DNA of 59,728 bases from Oscillospiraceae bacterium. GTDB taxonomy: Bacteria > Bacillota > Clostridia > Oscillospirales > Ruminococcaceae. This document shows positions 49,064 to 57,232 of the stretch, piece by piece. Under the pieces are notes generated by a model. It saw nothing but the letters and a program-made list of their open reading frames with translations. It was not told the origin of the DNA and ran no database searches. The position numbers were made by a program, and so were the translations under genes. Location: the NCBI GenBank assembly GCA_004557855.1, contig SFFJ01000026.1, positions 1 through 59,728 on the forward strand. The letters run 5' to 3'. Position 1 is the first letter of the stretch; each line of letters begins with the position of its first letter.

Positions 49064-49870
49064 TTATCCCTTATCGCCCGGTTTTGCCAACTGCGGGGTG
49101 AAGTCCTCTCCCAGCAGGCGGCGGGCCAGCAGCCGGGCAGGCTGCGGCGGCAGGGCGGTAAAGTAGTACCTCGGGGCGGCCGGGGCGGTACCCCCGGCCA
49201 GCAAATGCGCTTCCTTCAGGGCTTCGGCGGCGGCTTTGGCCGCTTCGGCAGCGCAGTCGATCAGGGTGACACCCTCTCCCAGCACCGCGGCAAAGGCGGT
49301 GGCGGCAAGAGGGTAGTGGGTACAGCCCAGCACCACGGTATCCACCCCGTCCCGCAAAAAGGGTTTGCAGTATTCCGCAACGGCGGCGGCCAGAGCCGGG
49401 TCATCGGGGACCATGCCGCTTTCCACCATCGGTGCCAGCCTGGGGCAGGGAACGGCGGTAACGGCTTGTCCGGTGCGCTTTTCTATTTCCCCGGCAAACC
49501 GCCCGCTTTTTACCGTTGCTTCGGTGGCGGCCAGCCCGATCTTTCCGGTTTTGCTGCTTCGGGCAGCCGCTTCGGCAGCGGCAGTCACCACATCATAGCA
49601 GGGGACCGGCAGAGAGGACAGCGTTTTTCCGGCATTACAGCTGATGGAACCGCAGGCGGCGATGAGCGCTTTCACATTCTGCCGCAGCAGCCGGGTAGTC
49701 AGCTCGCCGGTCATTCGGTCTATTTCTTCGGCGGAACGGTCCCCGTAGGGCATCCGGGCGGTATCGCCCAGATAAATCAGGGATTCCCCCGGCAGCAGCT
49801 GCCGCAGGGCCCGCACGGCGGAAAGCCCGCCGATGCCGGAATCAAAAATGCCGATGGGTCGGGAATCCAC
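49064..49870 (-). CDS. murI: Glutamate racemase
   Basis: A 268-residue racemase supplying D-glutamate for peptidoglycan. IGIFDSGIGGLS (Asp10, Ser11), LGDTARMPYG near 34 and GCTHYPL (second catalytic Cys near 184) are canonical. The first cysteine motif, normally ACNTAS, reads ACGSIS here: Cys73 is kept but the Asn and Thr are replaced. The start is GTG at 49870 with AAGGAGG 8 bases upstream. ddl lies upstream on the same strand. Confidence 0.93.
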   Translation of the reverse strand: MDSRPIGIFDSGIGGLSAVRALRQLLPGESLIYLGDTARMPYGDRSAEEIDRMTGELTTRLLRQNVKALIAACGSISCNAGKTLSSLPVPCYDVVTAAAEAAARSSKTGKIGLAATEATVKSGRFAGEIEKRTGQAVTAVPCPRLAPMVESGMVPDDPALAAAVAEYCKPFLRDGVDTVVLGCTHYPLAATAFAAVLGEGVTLIDCAAEAAKAAAEALKEAHLLAGGTAPAAPRYYFTALPPQPARLLARRLLGEDFTPQLAKPGDKG

Positions 49871-49980
49871 TTGCAGCGCCTCCTTCGGATGAAATTCGGA
49901 AGATTTGCGACCGCGCGGAACGCAGGGTCGGCGGGACTTCAGCCCCGGTTTTTGGCGGGGGATTTTTAGGCTTTCCCCGC

Positions 49981-50320
49981 AAGGTCGGTTATCTTATCGG
50001 GGGGATTTTTATCTCCCTCCCGCAAAAATGGCATTATGATCGGGGTCGGCAGGCGGCGGCTGCGCCGCTCGGCTTTTTGTCGGGCTGAACCTGCCGGGCA
50101 GCCCTCCTCCGCTTTGCGGCTCCGCCGCCTTTTTTGGGCTGCGGGGTTGCAAGGTCGGTTCAATTATCGGGGGGATTTTTATCCTCCTCCCGCAAAAATG
50201 GCTTTATGCTCGGGGGCGGCAGGCGGCGGCTGTGCCGCTCGGCTTTTTGTCGGGCTGACCCTGCCGGGCAGCCTTCCCCCGCTTTGCGGCTCCGCCGCCT
50301 TTTTTGGGGGACAGCGGGGC
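49981..50320. repeat. 170-bp tandem duplication between murI and ddl
   Basis: AAGGTCGGTT at 49981 and 50151, ATCGGGGGGATTTTTAT, AGGCGGCGGCTG and GCTTTGCGGCTCCGCCGCC all recur at exactly 170 bp spacing. Each unit holds two GC hairpins followed by T-runs on the plus strand. The 478-bp gap 49871-50348 contains only this and the murI ribosome site. Confidence 0.93.
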
Positions 50321-50348
50321 TACATTTCTGCCGCAAAAAGAGGGAAAA

Positions 50349-51422
50349 TCAGCGGGGCTCCAGGGCCAGTTCGATGAGCCGGTCGAGCAGCCGGGGGTAG
50401 GTGTAGCCGCTGGCCATGAACAGCTTGGGGAACATGCTGATGCTGGTAAAGCCCGGCAGTGTGTTGATCTCATTGAGGCGGATGGTGCCGTCCGGCAGGG
50501 CAAAAAAGTCCACCCGGGAAAGGCCGCGGCAGTCCAGCGCCCGGTAGGCCGCCACCGCCGTTTTGCGGATCAGTTCGGTCTGATCCCCGGGGATGCGCGC
50601 GGGGATATAAAGCTGCGTGGAGCCATCCAGATATTTGCCCTCGTAGTCGTACATCTCCCGAACGGGAACGATCTCCCCGAGGACATCGCTTGCGACGGCA
50701 TTATGGTGGTTGCCCATGACGGCACATTCCACCTCGGCGCCGCGGATGGCTTCCTCCACCAGAACCTTGCGGTCAAAACGGAGCGCCTGTGCCATGGCGG
50801 CTTCCAGCTCCTCCCCGTTACAGGCACGGCTGACGCCGACCGACGAACCGAGATTGACCGGCTTGACAAAAACCGGCCAGCCCAGCTCGGCCTCGACTTT
50901 TGCGGTCAATTCGGCGGAGGAGGGCTCCTCCCCACGGTAAACGGTAAAGCCACCGGCAACGGGGATGCCGGCTTCGGCGAACAGGCGCTTGGCGATATCC
51001 TTATCCATGCAGTTGGCGCTGCCGGTCACCCCGCAGCCCACATAGGGCAGCTGCGCCAATTCCAAAAGGCCCTGCACCGTGCCGTCCTCGCCGTTCATGC
51101 CGTGCAGAACGGGGAAAACCACATCGACCCGGCGGGGCTGCCAGCCATCGGGGGTCTGGACCATCAGGCCGTGGTGCGCCGGGACCGGGGAAAGCAGGCA
51201 GGGGGTGGTCAGCTCCGGCTGTTCCCAGCGGCCATCGGCGATGAGGGAAACATCACCGGAATAGAGCAGCCATTCCCCCGAACGGGTGATGCCGACCGGC
51301 AGGATTTCGTATTTTGCACGGTCCAGCTCCCGCAGGACGGAGCTGACGGAGAGCCGGGAAACATCGTGCTCGGTGGAGGCGCCGCCGAACAGCACCGCAA
51401 CGGTCAATTTTTCTTGTGACAT
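50349..51422 (-). CDS. ddl: D-alanine-D-alanine ligase
   Basis: A 357-residue ATP-grasp ligase making D-Ala-D-Ala for peptidoglycan. Motifs: LFGGASTEHDVS near residue 11, FPVLHGMNGEDGTVQGLLEL near 100, PVFVKPVNLGSSVGVSRA near 180, and NEINTLPGFTSISMFPKLF near 315. The start at 51422 follows GAAAGGGG at slightly long spacing. With murI downstream it forms a peptidoglycan-precursor pair. Vancomycin-type D-Lac specificity is not suggested, since the context is housekeeping. Confidence 0.96.
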   Translation of the reverse strand: MSQEKLTVAVLFGGASTEHDVSRLSVSSVLRELDRAKYEILPVGITRSGEWLLYSGDVSLIADGRWEQPELTTPCLLSPVPAHHGLMVQTPDGWQPRRVDVVFPVLHGMNGEDGTVQGLLELAQLPYVGCGVTGSANCMDKDIAKRLFAEAGIPVAGGFTVYRGEEPSSAELTAKVEAELGWPVFVKPVNLGSSVGVSRACNGEELEAAMAQALRFDRKVLVEEAIRGAEVECAVMGNHHNAVASDVLGEIVPVREMYDYEGKYLDGSTQLYIPARIPGDQTELIRKTAVAAYRALDCRGLSRVDFFALPDGTIRLNEINTLPGFTSISMFPKLFMASGYTYPRLLDRLIELALEPR

Positions 51423-51464
51423 CAGGACAAAACCCCTTTCCGAAACTGCGGAATAATACAGTTT

Positions 51465-51493
51465 ATCATACCACATTTTTATGCGCGGTGCAA
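51465..51493 (-). promoter_or_regulatory. Promoter of ddl
   Basis: On the minus strand TTGCAC and TATGAT with a 17-base spacer. Confidence 0.8.
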
Positions 51494-51780
51494 CCGATAG
51501 TTCACGGCAAAGGGGAGTGTTTTGGGCGGTCGATATTCGATTTTCAAGGTGCGGCAAAGGGCAGGCTCCCCCGGCGGCTGCCCCCGAACGGCCGGAGGCG
51601 GCGGAGCCGGGCGGGAAAAGGCCCTTCACTAATACGGCCGAAACGGGGGAATTTTGCATCGGGAAGGTTAAAAAGCAACATTTTTTAACGGAAAGTTTAC
51701 AAACGGGGGAGAAATTGACTAAATGGTGGAGATAAATGGGTGTGATTTGGTGGGGGAAATTAGGAGGGTTTGGGGCGGCT
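51494..51780. other. Intergenic stretch with no recognisable content
   Basis: Between the ddl promoter and mosaic element E5. The right half becomes A/T-rich (AAATTGACTAAATGGTGGAG). An open frame crosses it but has no ribosome site and overlaps the promoter. I see nothing else. Confidence 0.5.
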
Positions 51781-51782
51781 GT

Positions 51783-52415
51783 CGGTGGATATTCGTGAAA
51801 AAGTCTGTGATCGCCTAACGGCGGGGGAGGTCTTTTAGATATCATAGTTTGTACGCCTACCCGGCGGGGGCATCCTTTTGTGCCGACAAAAGGATGCAAA
51901 AACGGTTCAGGGCTGCGCCCTAAAAACCCGACGCACCGGAACGCCCGCCCGGAAAACCAAAGGGCGGTTTCCCGGAGCGTGGGCTAAACGGTGCTTATAA
52001 GGTGCCGCAGGCGCATCTGCCCCCTCGCCGCCCCCGCTAACCATAACCATGGGTTTGCGGCTTGGCTCCCTGCAAGCCCTAACACCCCGAGAGCGTCGCT
52101 CTCGGTTCCCACTTGCCTGCCCATCCGGGCCCCTTTCCCGCATCGGGAAAGGGGGTGGGGGGAAAGGGCAGATGCGCCCGTGGCTACCTTTGGAGCGTAT
52201 CTGTGCGCAGTACGGATTTAGATTTTTCGTGGGAGAAAAATCTAAATCCGTATCCAGCACTGCAAGCGACTGGGGTCTTGGGGCAGAGCCCCAAGCGTGT
52301 TTTGGTTCCTTTTACACGAGTAAAAGGAACGCCCCGGCAGCAGCCGTACTGACTAAAGCCTTTTATAAGGCTTGCCCCGCCGACAGGCGAGAAGAAACTA
52401 TTACCTAAATCCCCC
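51783..52415. repeat. Large mosaic intergenic element E5 (best complete copy)
   Basis: Both ends are present as imperfect inverted repeats of about 85 bp: the left end (GGATATTCGTGAAAAAGTCT ... GTACGCCTACCCGGCGGGGG) and the right end (GCCCCGGCAGCAGCCGTACT ... GGCGAGAAGAAACTATTACC). In order the body has hairpin CATCCTTTTG/CAAAAGGATG, slot CCGGAAAACC/GGTTTCCCGG, CCGAGAGCG/CGCTCTCGG, CCCCTTTCCCG/CGGGAAAGGGG, the long slot ACGGATTTAGATTTTTC and complement near 52213-52250, CTTGGGGC/GCCCCAAG, hairpin GTTCC-TTTTA/TAAAA-GGAAC, and AAGCCTTTTATAAGGCTT. No coding frame is conserved with the other copies. Confidence 0.88.
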
Positions 52416-52430
52416 CGCCGGAGGCGGAAA

Positions 52431-53297
52431 CTAGCCCGCAGGGAATGCGGCGTGCAGGCAGGCCAGCGAGACCTGCGAGAGGTAGTAGCCGTCCTGCCCG
52501 GCGGTGCCGTCCAGGTAGACGCAGTAGACCGGGAGGTCCTCCCGGCGGGCGAGGGTGCCCAGTGCGGTGCGGCGTTCCAGATAATCCAGCAGGGTGAGAT
52601 CGCCGGTGCTGTGGGTGATGAGGTCTGCTGCCAGCGCTTCGCCGCTTTCGGTGAGGACGGCGGGGAGGTGGCGTTTGATGAGGGCTTTGAGCAGCTCGGC
52701 GGCACGGTCGCTTTGGCGGGCGGGGTCGGGCGGCAGGGGCAGGGTGATGAGATCGGCGAGGGCTTCGCCGTCCAGATAATAGCGCCCGGCCGGGAACGCC
52801 ATGCGGGGGGTGGGGGCGTCCTCGGCGAGGGAGATGGGCAGGGTGTAGGGCAGGGGGCCGTATTTTTCCATAACGGCGGAGAGCTGCTGCCGGGTTTGGC
52901 TGACGGTGCGGTGGATAGGAGTTTGCAGCCATTCCGAGAGGACGGTGCGCAGGTAGGGGGCGCCGCCCTGCCGGTAGGCGTCGGTGAGGGTGCCCTCCCC
53001 GGCGGAGGTGTGCCAGACGGTACGGGGCGGCAATGCTGCCACCTGCACGGCGATGAGGTCCGGCTGAAAGGAGAGCAGGGCGCAGAGGGCGAGGTCGCCC
53101 TCCCCGCTGATGCCGAGGGCCAGAACGGTAAGGCGGGTGGTTTCATCGGGGAGGACGGCGGGGGCGGCGGGGTGCGCCGGGGTGGCGGAGGGCCGGCTGA
53201 TGAGCAGCCAGCCGAGGGCAAAAACTGCCGCTGCGGCGGCCAGCGACAGGGTGAAGATGCGACAGAATTCGGCGGGGCGGGTGTGGGAATGTTTCAT
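52431..53297 (-). CDS. Divergent LytR-CpsA-Psr (LCP)-like membrane protein
   Basis: A 288-residue protein with one N-terminal membrane segment (about residues 12-34) and an extracytoplasmic domain. Its order of strands and helices resembles LCP glycopolymer ligases: LALCALLSFQPDLIAVQVAA, LPPRTVWH (family IPRDT), LTDAYRQGGAPYLRTVLSEW (family NAAYxxGG), a TPIHRTV strand and LDGEALADLI near the end. The catalytic Asp/Arg set is not intact (LPPRT lacks the Asp), so it may be an inactive or altered relative. The ATG at 53297 has GGAGGTG upstream. A weak match; an unrelated anchored protein is possible. Confidence 0.65.
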   Translation of the reverse strand: MKHSHTRPAEFCRIFTLSLAAAAAVFALGWLLISRPSATPAHPAAPAVLPDETTRLTVLALGISGEGDLALCALLSFQPDLIAVQVAALPPRTVWHTSAGEGTLTDAYRQGGAPYLRTVLSEWLQTPIHRTVSQTRQQLSAVMEKYGPLPYTLPISLAEDAPTPRMAFPAGRYYLDGEALADLITLPLPPDPARQSDRAAELLKALIKRHLPAVLTESGEALAADLITHSTGDLTLLDYLERRTALGTLARREDLPVYCVYLDGTAGQDGYYLSQVSLACLHAAFPAG

Positions 53298-53337
53298 GAA
53301 ACACCTCCGGGGCGGTGGGGTTGGGTTGGGGGCGGGA

Positions 53338-53417
53338 GGGCCGCAGGCCGGGCGGCGAAGCCGCCGACGGCGGGCGCAGCCCGCCGGCCCCGGCGGAGCC
53401 GGGGCGGCCTGCGGCCC
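53338..53417. repeat. Cloverleaf repeat C24
   Basis: Arms GGGCCGCAGGCC and GGCCTGCGGCCC; stems GGCGGC (loop GAA), CGGCGGGC (loop GCA) and GCCCCGGC (loop GGA). All three loops are of the GNA form on this strand. Confidence 0.95.
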
Positions 53418-53540
53418 GAAGGTGCGGCCGGCAGGGGGCGGAGGGGACGGGGCGGCCCGCCCCAATGCGGAAAGTATGGGCTTTTGCGGGGGGAAAGATG
53501 CAAAAAACACCGCAATGCCGCGGAAAATGCAAACCAAGGC

Positions 53541-53569
53541 TTGACAAGGGGGTGGGAAGTACCTATAAT
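53541..53569 (+). promoter_or_regulatory. Promoter of yceD-rpmF
   Basis: Full-consensus TTGACA and TATAAT with a 17-base spacer; about 105 bases of leader follow. Confidence 0.93.
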
Positions 53570-53674
53570 GTTTTTGTGTCCGTCCAAGGGAGGGGGCAGT
53601 GCGCCCTTTTTTACCGAAGGACGGCGACCCCTAAATGCAGCGGGGATCTCCCCGAAGAAAAGGAGAGAGGCACC

Positions 53675-54172
53675 GTGAAGCTGGACCTGAACCGTGTACT
53701 GGAACTGCCGGGAGAAGCCGATGTGGTAACGGCGGATGTGGACCTGACAACCGTAAAGCACGCAGGCCGGCCCCTATTTACGGAGCCTGTAAAAGCAACA
53801 GCCAAGGCGATGAACCGCGCCGGTGTGGTTACACTCGATTGCACCTACCGGTTTACGCTGAAGGTACTGTGCGACCGCTGCCTGGCCCCATTGGAGCTGC
53901 CGGTGGAGCGTACCGTGAGCCACACCGTGGTGCGGAGCGTGAACGGCGAGGACGATGAGACCTTTCTGGTGGCCGAGAATGGATGCGTAGAGCTTTCGGA
54001 GCTTGCTACCAACGACATCCTGCCGGAGCTGCCCCAGCGATACCTGTGCCGGGAGGACTGCAAGGGCCTGTGCCCGCAGTGCGGCAAAAACCGTAACGAG
54101 GGCCCCTGCGGCTGCCAAAGCGACAGCGGCGACCCCCGCATGGATGTTCTGCGCAGGCTGCTGGAACACTGA
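53675..54172 (+). CDS. YceD-family (DUF177) protein
   Basis: A 165-residue DUF177 protein. The conserved CDRCLAPLELPVERTV (near residue 69) and a C-terminal CREDCKGLCPQCGKNRNEGP give paired cysteines that may bind zinc. The family sits upstream of rpmF in most bacteria and has been linked to 23S rRNA processing or ribosome assembly. The start is GTG at 53675 with AAAGGAGAG 8 bases upstream. Confidence 0.94.
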   Translation: MKLDLNRVLELPGEADVVTADVDLTTVKHAGRPLFTEPVKATAKAMNRAGVVTLDCTYRFTLKVLCDRCLAPLELPVERTVSHTVVRSVNGEDDETFLVAENGCVELSELATNDILPELPQRYLCREDCKGLCPQCGKNRNEGPCGCQSDSGDPRMDVLRRLLEH

Positions 54173-54216
54173 ACCCCGAAAAAACAAGCTGAAATAAGCG
54201 TAGGAGGAATAATAAG

Positions 54217-54399
54217 ATGGCAGTACCGAAGAGAAAAAGCAGTAAGGCAAGAAAGAATAAAAGACGCAGCAACGTGTGGAAGCTGGATGCCCCCGCGATG
54301 TGCCGCTGCACCCAGTGCGGCGCCTTTAAGCTGCCCCACCGCGTATGCCCCGCCTGCGGCTATTACAAGGGCGTAGAGGTAGTAAAGGTAGAGGAATAA
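54217..54399 (+). CDS. rpmF: 50S ribosomal protein L32
   Basis: A 60-residue L32: MAVPKRKSSKARKNKRRSNV opening, then two CxxC pairs (CTQC and CPAC) forming the zinc-binding C+ type. AGGAGGAATAATAAG precedes the ATG. It is co-transcribed with yceD and ends in a strong terminator. Confidence 0.98.
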   Translation: MAVPKRKSSKARKNKRRSNVWKLDAPAMCRCTQCGAFKLPHRVCPACGYYKGVEVVKVEE

Positions 54400-54417
54400 C
54401 CGAAAAAATAGAAAAAT

Positions 54418-54452
54418 CCCCCGAAGGCTGCGGCTTTCGGGGGCGTTTTTTT
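54418..54452 (+). terminator. Terminator of rpmF
   Basis: CCCCCGAA pairs with TTCGGGGG, followed by CGTTTTTTT. Confidence 0.93.
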
Positions 54453-54527
54453 GCAGGATGGGTACCAAATATTGCATGATGCACAAAAATGAGGGGGAAA
54501 TTTATACAGAAAATAACGCAAGGGTAC

Positions 54528-54556
54528 TGGCACTGCGGAAAAAATCGTGCTAAAAT
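54528..54556 (+). promoter_or_regulatory. Promoter of the surface-protein gene
   Basis: TGGCAC and TAAAAT with a 17-base spacer, about 105 bases before the GTG start. Confidence 0.6.
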
Positions 54557-54566
54557 GGGTGTGTCC

Positions 54567-54607
54567 GAAGCCCCATGGGGCTTCCTCGTGTTTGCACACA
54601 AACACGA
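54567..54607 (+). promoter_or_regulatory. Double hairpin in the 5' leader of the surface-protein gene
   Basis: A perfect 18-bp palindrome (GAAGCCCCATGGGGCTTC, 54567-54584) is followed at once by a 9-bp stem TCGTGTTTG/CAAACACGA with loop CACA. Neither is followed by a T-run, so they are not simple terminators; an operator or mRNA-stabilising leader is possible. Confidence 0.6.
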
Positions 54608-54660
54608 ACCCCCCTGCGGGCAAAAAATAAAAAACAAAAAAGCAAAAAGGAGAGATTAAC

Positions 54661-55971
54661 GTGAAAAAAGTAATAAGCATAGCGCTGGCCCTGCTTATGG
54701 TGGCTGTAATGCTGCCCGTCATGGCGATGGCAGATGAAGCACCCACCCTGCAGAGCAAGATTGGGTCGGCTAACCCAGGCGATACGATTACGCTTGACAA
54801 GGACTATACAGAAGACATTGTTATTGATAAAGAGCTTACGATTGATTTGAACGGCAATAAGCTGACAAATAAAGTAGGCGATACCATTACGGTTAATGCA
54901 AACGGTAATTTGACTATAACCGGAAATGGTACCGTTGATAATGTTACCCACGGCAAGGCGGCATTGAGAATTAAAGAGAATGGCAAGGCTACGCTGAACG
55001 GTGGATACTTTAACCGCAGCCTAGAAAACGGACAGAGCGGTACTGAACCGGGTGGAAACTCCTTCTATACCCTCATTAACCATGGCGAGCTAATTATTAA
55101 CAATGGTGCTGTGGTAACAACAGCTTCGGAGAGTAGCACATTGGGCCGCTATTCTAGCTTGGTTGAAAATGGATATCAGTCTCATGATGGTAGAACAAAT
55201 AACCCGACCTTGACGATTTACGGCGGAACCTTTAAGGGCGGTATCAATACCATCAAGAACGATGATAATGGAATTATCAATATCTATGGTGGTAAGTGTG
55301 AGAACTATTATCAGGCCTGTGTGCAGAACCACCACATAGCAACTATTTATAACGGTGAGTTCTCTACTGATGTTTCTTCGGCTTGGTCTGTTCTGAACTG
55401 CGGTTCATGCAGCAGCGTTAATGAAACCCATGATGCTCATATGCTTGTTATCAAGAATGGTAATTTCAAGGGCAATGTGAGAGCTAATGTGGGCAACGTC
55501 GAAATTAAAGGCGGCAGTTTTGAGGCTTCCTTTACAGAGGAAGGAAATGCTAATATCGAGATTTCCGGCGGCACCTTTAATACCAATGTTACCGATTATG
55601 TCGGTGACAAGCTCGTTGTAGTTGGCGGTAGCACCTACTTTGTTGGTAATAGCGCCTATGATGCAGTTAATAATGCAGAAAGCGGTTCCTTTGAGGTGCT
55701 TCGTACTGACCGCAATCCCGAATTCTCTGTTAATTCCGGCGTGACCATTACGAATAAAACGGATAATCCGATTACTGTTAACGGGAATGAAGTTAAGCCT
55801 AATGAAACTTATCCCAACCGTCCCATCATCATCTACACCCCCACCGAGGATACCCCCAAGGCCGATAACCAGAAGAACCCCAGCACCGGTGCCAATGACC
55901 TTGTAGGCGTGGCTGCGGCCATGGCGGTGGTTTCCCTGCTGGGCGCTGCTGCGGTCATCCGCAAAAAATAA
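54661..55971 (+). CDS. Secreted beta-helix-type surface protein with NPSTG sorting signal
   Basis: A 436-residue protein. Signal peptide MKKVISIALALLMVAVMLPV (mature start near ADEAPTLQ). The central about 350 residues are Asn/Gly-rich repeats of short strands such as NLTITGNGTVDN, ATLNGGYFN, TLTIYGGTFKGG, IINIYGGKCEN and IEISGGTFN, fitting a right-handed parallel beta-helix. The C-terminus has NPSTG (406-410), a hydrophobic segment and RKK, a sortase-type anchor with Asn in place of Leu. The start is GTG after AAAGGAGAG. The gene is clearly more AT-rich than its neighbours, suggesting transfer or different selection. The ligand is unknown. Confidence 0.9.
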   Translation: MKKVISIALALLMVAVMLPVMAMADEAPTLQSKIGSANPGDTITLDKDYTEDIVIDKELTIDLNGNKLTNKVGDTITVNANGNLTITGNGTVDNVTHGKAALRIKENGKATLNGGYFNRSLENGQSGTEPGGNSFYTLINHGELIINNGAVVTTASESSTLGRYSSLVENGYQSHDGRTNNPTLTIYGGTFKGGINTIKNDDNGIINIYGGKCENYYQACVQNHHIATIYNGEFSTDVSSAWSVLNCGSCSSVNETHDAHMLVIKNGNFKGNVRANVGNVEIKGGSFEASFTEEGNANIEISGGTFNTNVTDYVGDKLVVVGGSTYFVGNSAYDAVNNAESGSFEVLRTDRNPEFSVNSGVTITNKTDNPITVNGNEVKPNETYPNRPIIIYTPTEDTPKADNQKNPSTGANDLVGVAAAMAVVSLLGAAAVIRKK

Positions 55972-56021
55972 GCAAAACTGAAAGCTGACGGGCATTTGTG
56001 TGCGGTGCCCGCCATAAGGCA

Positions 56022-56051
56022 AAAAAGAGCTCCCCGAAAGGGGAGCTTTTT
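56022..56051. terminator. Bidirectional terminator
   Basis: AGCTCCCC-GAAA-GGGGAGCT with a T-run on the plus side and an A-run upstream serving the convergent oxidoreductase gene. Confidence 0.92.
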
Positions 56052-56059
56052 GCGTGGGG

Positions 56060-57061
56060 TCAGTCATCCCGGTGGACGACCATATTCCAATGGGTCTGCC
56101 GGAAGGTGAGCTTGTTCTGCTTCGCCAGCTCATCCAACACCCGGCAGGTGGCCAGCGAGACGGAAAGGTAGCTTTCATTGCCGCCGCGCTGCTTTATCAT
56201 GGTGATGAAGGCGTCGAGCTCGGCGTAGAGGGGGGAGGTTTCGTCCTCGATGGGGATGGGCCGGGGCTGCTGCCCCCGCAGGCAGAGCGTCAGGGGGGAC
56301 ATGGTATCCCACCGGCCGATGAGGATGGCGCCCTTTTCGCCCTCGATGGCGGAGGGGAGGGGGCTATCCGCTATTTTGCTCCAGCGCCAATCGGCCAGAA
56401 AGCCGGGGTACTGCGCTATGGCGCTGCCCTGCGCTTCAAATTCGCCGAGCTTATTGCAGCAGGAGAGGAGCTTTTGGGGCTCGCCCGCCAAGGCAATGGT
56501 GGGAGCGATGCAGTAGACGCCGAGATCGGCGACGGCGGCGTTATTCAGGCGGGGGTCGAAGGCATTGGGGCGGCCGCCGGAAAGGTAGCTATCGTACCGG
56601 GAGGAATATTGGCAATAGCCCGCCGTGATGCGGCGCAGCGTGCCGATCTCCGGGATGAGCTCGTATAATTTGGCGAAGCCGGGGGCGAAAAGGGTACGCA
56701 TGGCCTCCAGCAGGATGACGCGGCTGTTGTGCGCCTGCAGCACCATGCCGTCGCAATCGATGTAGGTGGTGGCCATGGGCTTTTCGCACAGGATGTGCTT
56801 GCCGGCTTTCATCAGCGTCATGGCCTGCTCGGCGTGGCAGAGATTGGGGCTGGCGATGTAGACGGCATCGACCTCGGGGCAGGCGGCCAGAGAGGAGAGG
56901 TCGGTGAAGGTGAGGGGGGCTTCCCACCGGGCGGCGAATTCGGCAGCACGCTGGGCGGTGCGGGAATAGACGGCGGTGAGGGTGAATTCGGGGTGCTTTT
57001 TGGCTTCGGTGAGGAACTGTTCGACGATATGGCCGGAGCCGATGGTGGCAAAACGAATCAT
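56060..57061 (-). CDS. Gfo/Idh/MocA-family oxidoreductase
   Basis: A 333-residue NAD(P)-dependent oxidoreductase. The Rossmann motif IGSGHI is near residue 7, followed by VDAVYIASPNLCHAEQAMTL and the family EKP signature in GKHILCEKPMATT near 95. The C-terminal substrate domain includes LNNAAVADLGVYCI. The substrate (probably a sugar or cyclitol derivative) is not predictable. GGAGGTC precedes the ATG. Confidence 0.94.
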   Translation of the reverse strand: MIRFATIGSGHIVEQFLTEAKKHPEFTLTAVYSRTAQRAAEFAARWEAPLTFTDLSSLAACPEVDAVYIASPNLCHAEQAMTLMKAGKHILCEKPMATTYIDCDGMVLQAHNSRVILLEAMRTLFAPGFAKLYELIPEIGTLRRITAGYCQYSSRYDSYLSGGRPNAFDPRLNNAAVADLGVYCIAPTIALAGEPQKLLSCCNKLGEFEAQGSAIAQYPGFLADWRWSKIADSPLPSAIEGEKGAILIGRWDTMSPLTLCLRGQQPRPIPIEDETSPLYAELDAFITMIKQRGGNESYLSVSLATCRVLDELAKQNKLTFRQTHWNMVVHRDD

Positions 57062-57129
57062 GGGGGGACCTCCTTGGGTGGGGTGATGGGGTGGTGCAGG
57101 GGATGGTGCAGGGGGTGCAGGGGGAGGGG

Positions 57130-57212
57130 CGGGCCGCAGGCCCGGCGGCGGAGCCGCCGCTGCGGACGGAGTCCGCAGAATCCGTCCGGAGGACGGATTG
57201 GCCTGCGGCCCG
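57130..57212. repeat. Cloverleaf repeat C25
   Basis: Arms CGGGCCGCAGGCC and GGCCTGCGGCCCG; stems CGGCGGC, CTGCGGAC and AATCCGTCC, all three with loop GGA. Confidence 0.95.
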
Positions 57213-57232
57213 AATCCTGCGGCTTGCAGGGA

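Noticed and set aside
51481..51735. Open frame upstream of ddl on the plus strand
   Set aside because: No ribosome site, overlaps the ddl promoter, and low-complexity composition without a recognisable pattern.
53288..53301. TGTTTCATGAAACA as a third parS site
   Set aside because: It lacks the central CG pair of parS and overlaps the start codon and upstream bases of the LCP-like gene; likely chance.
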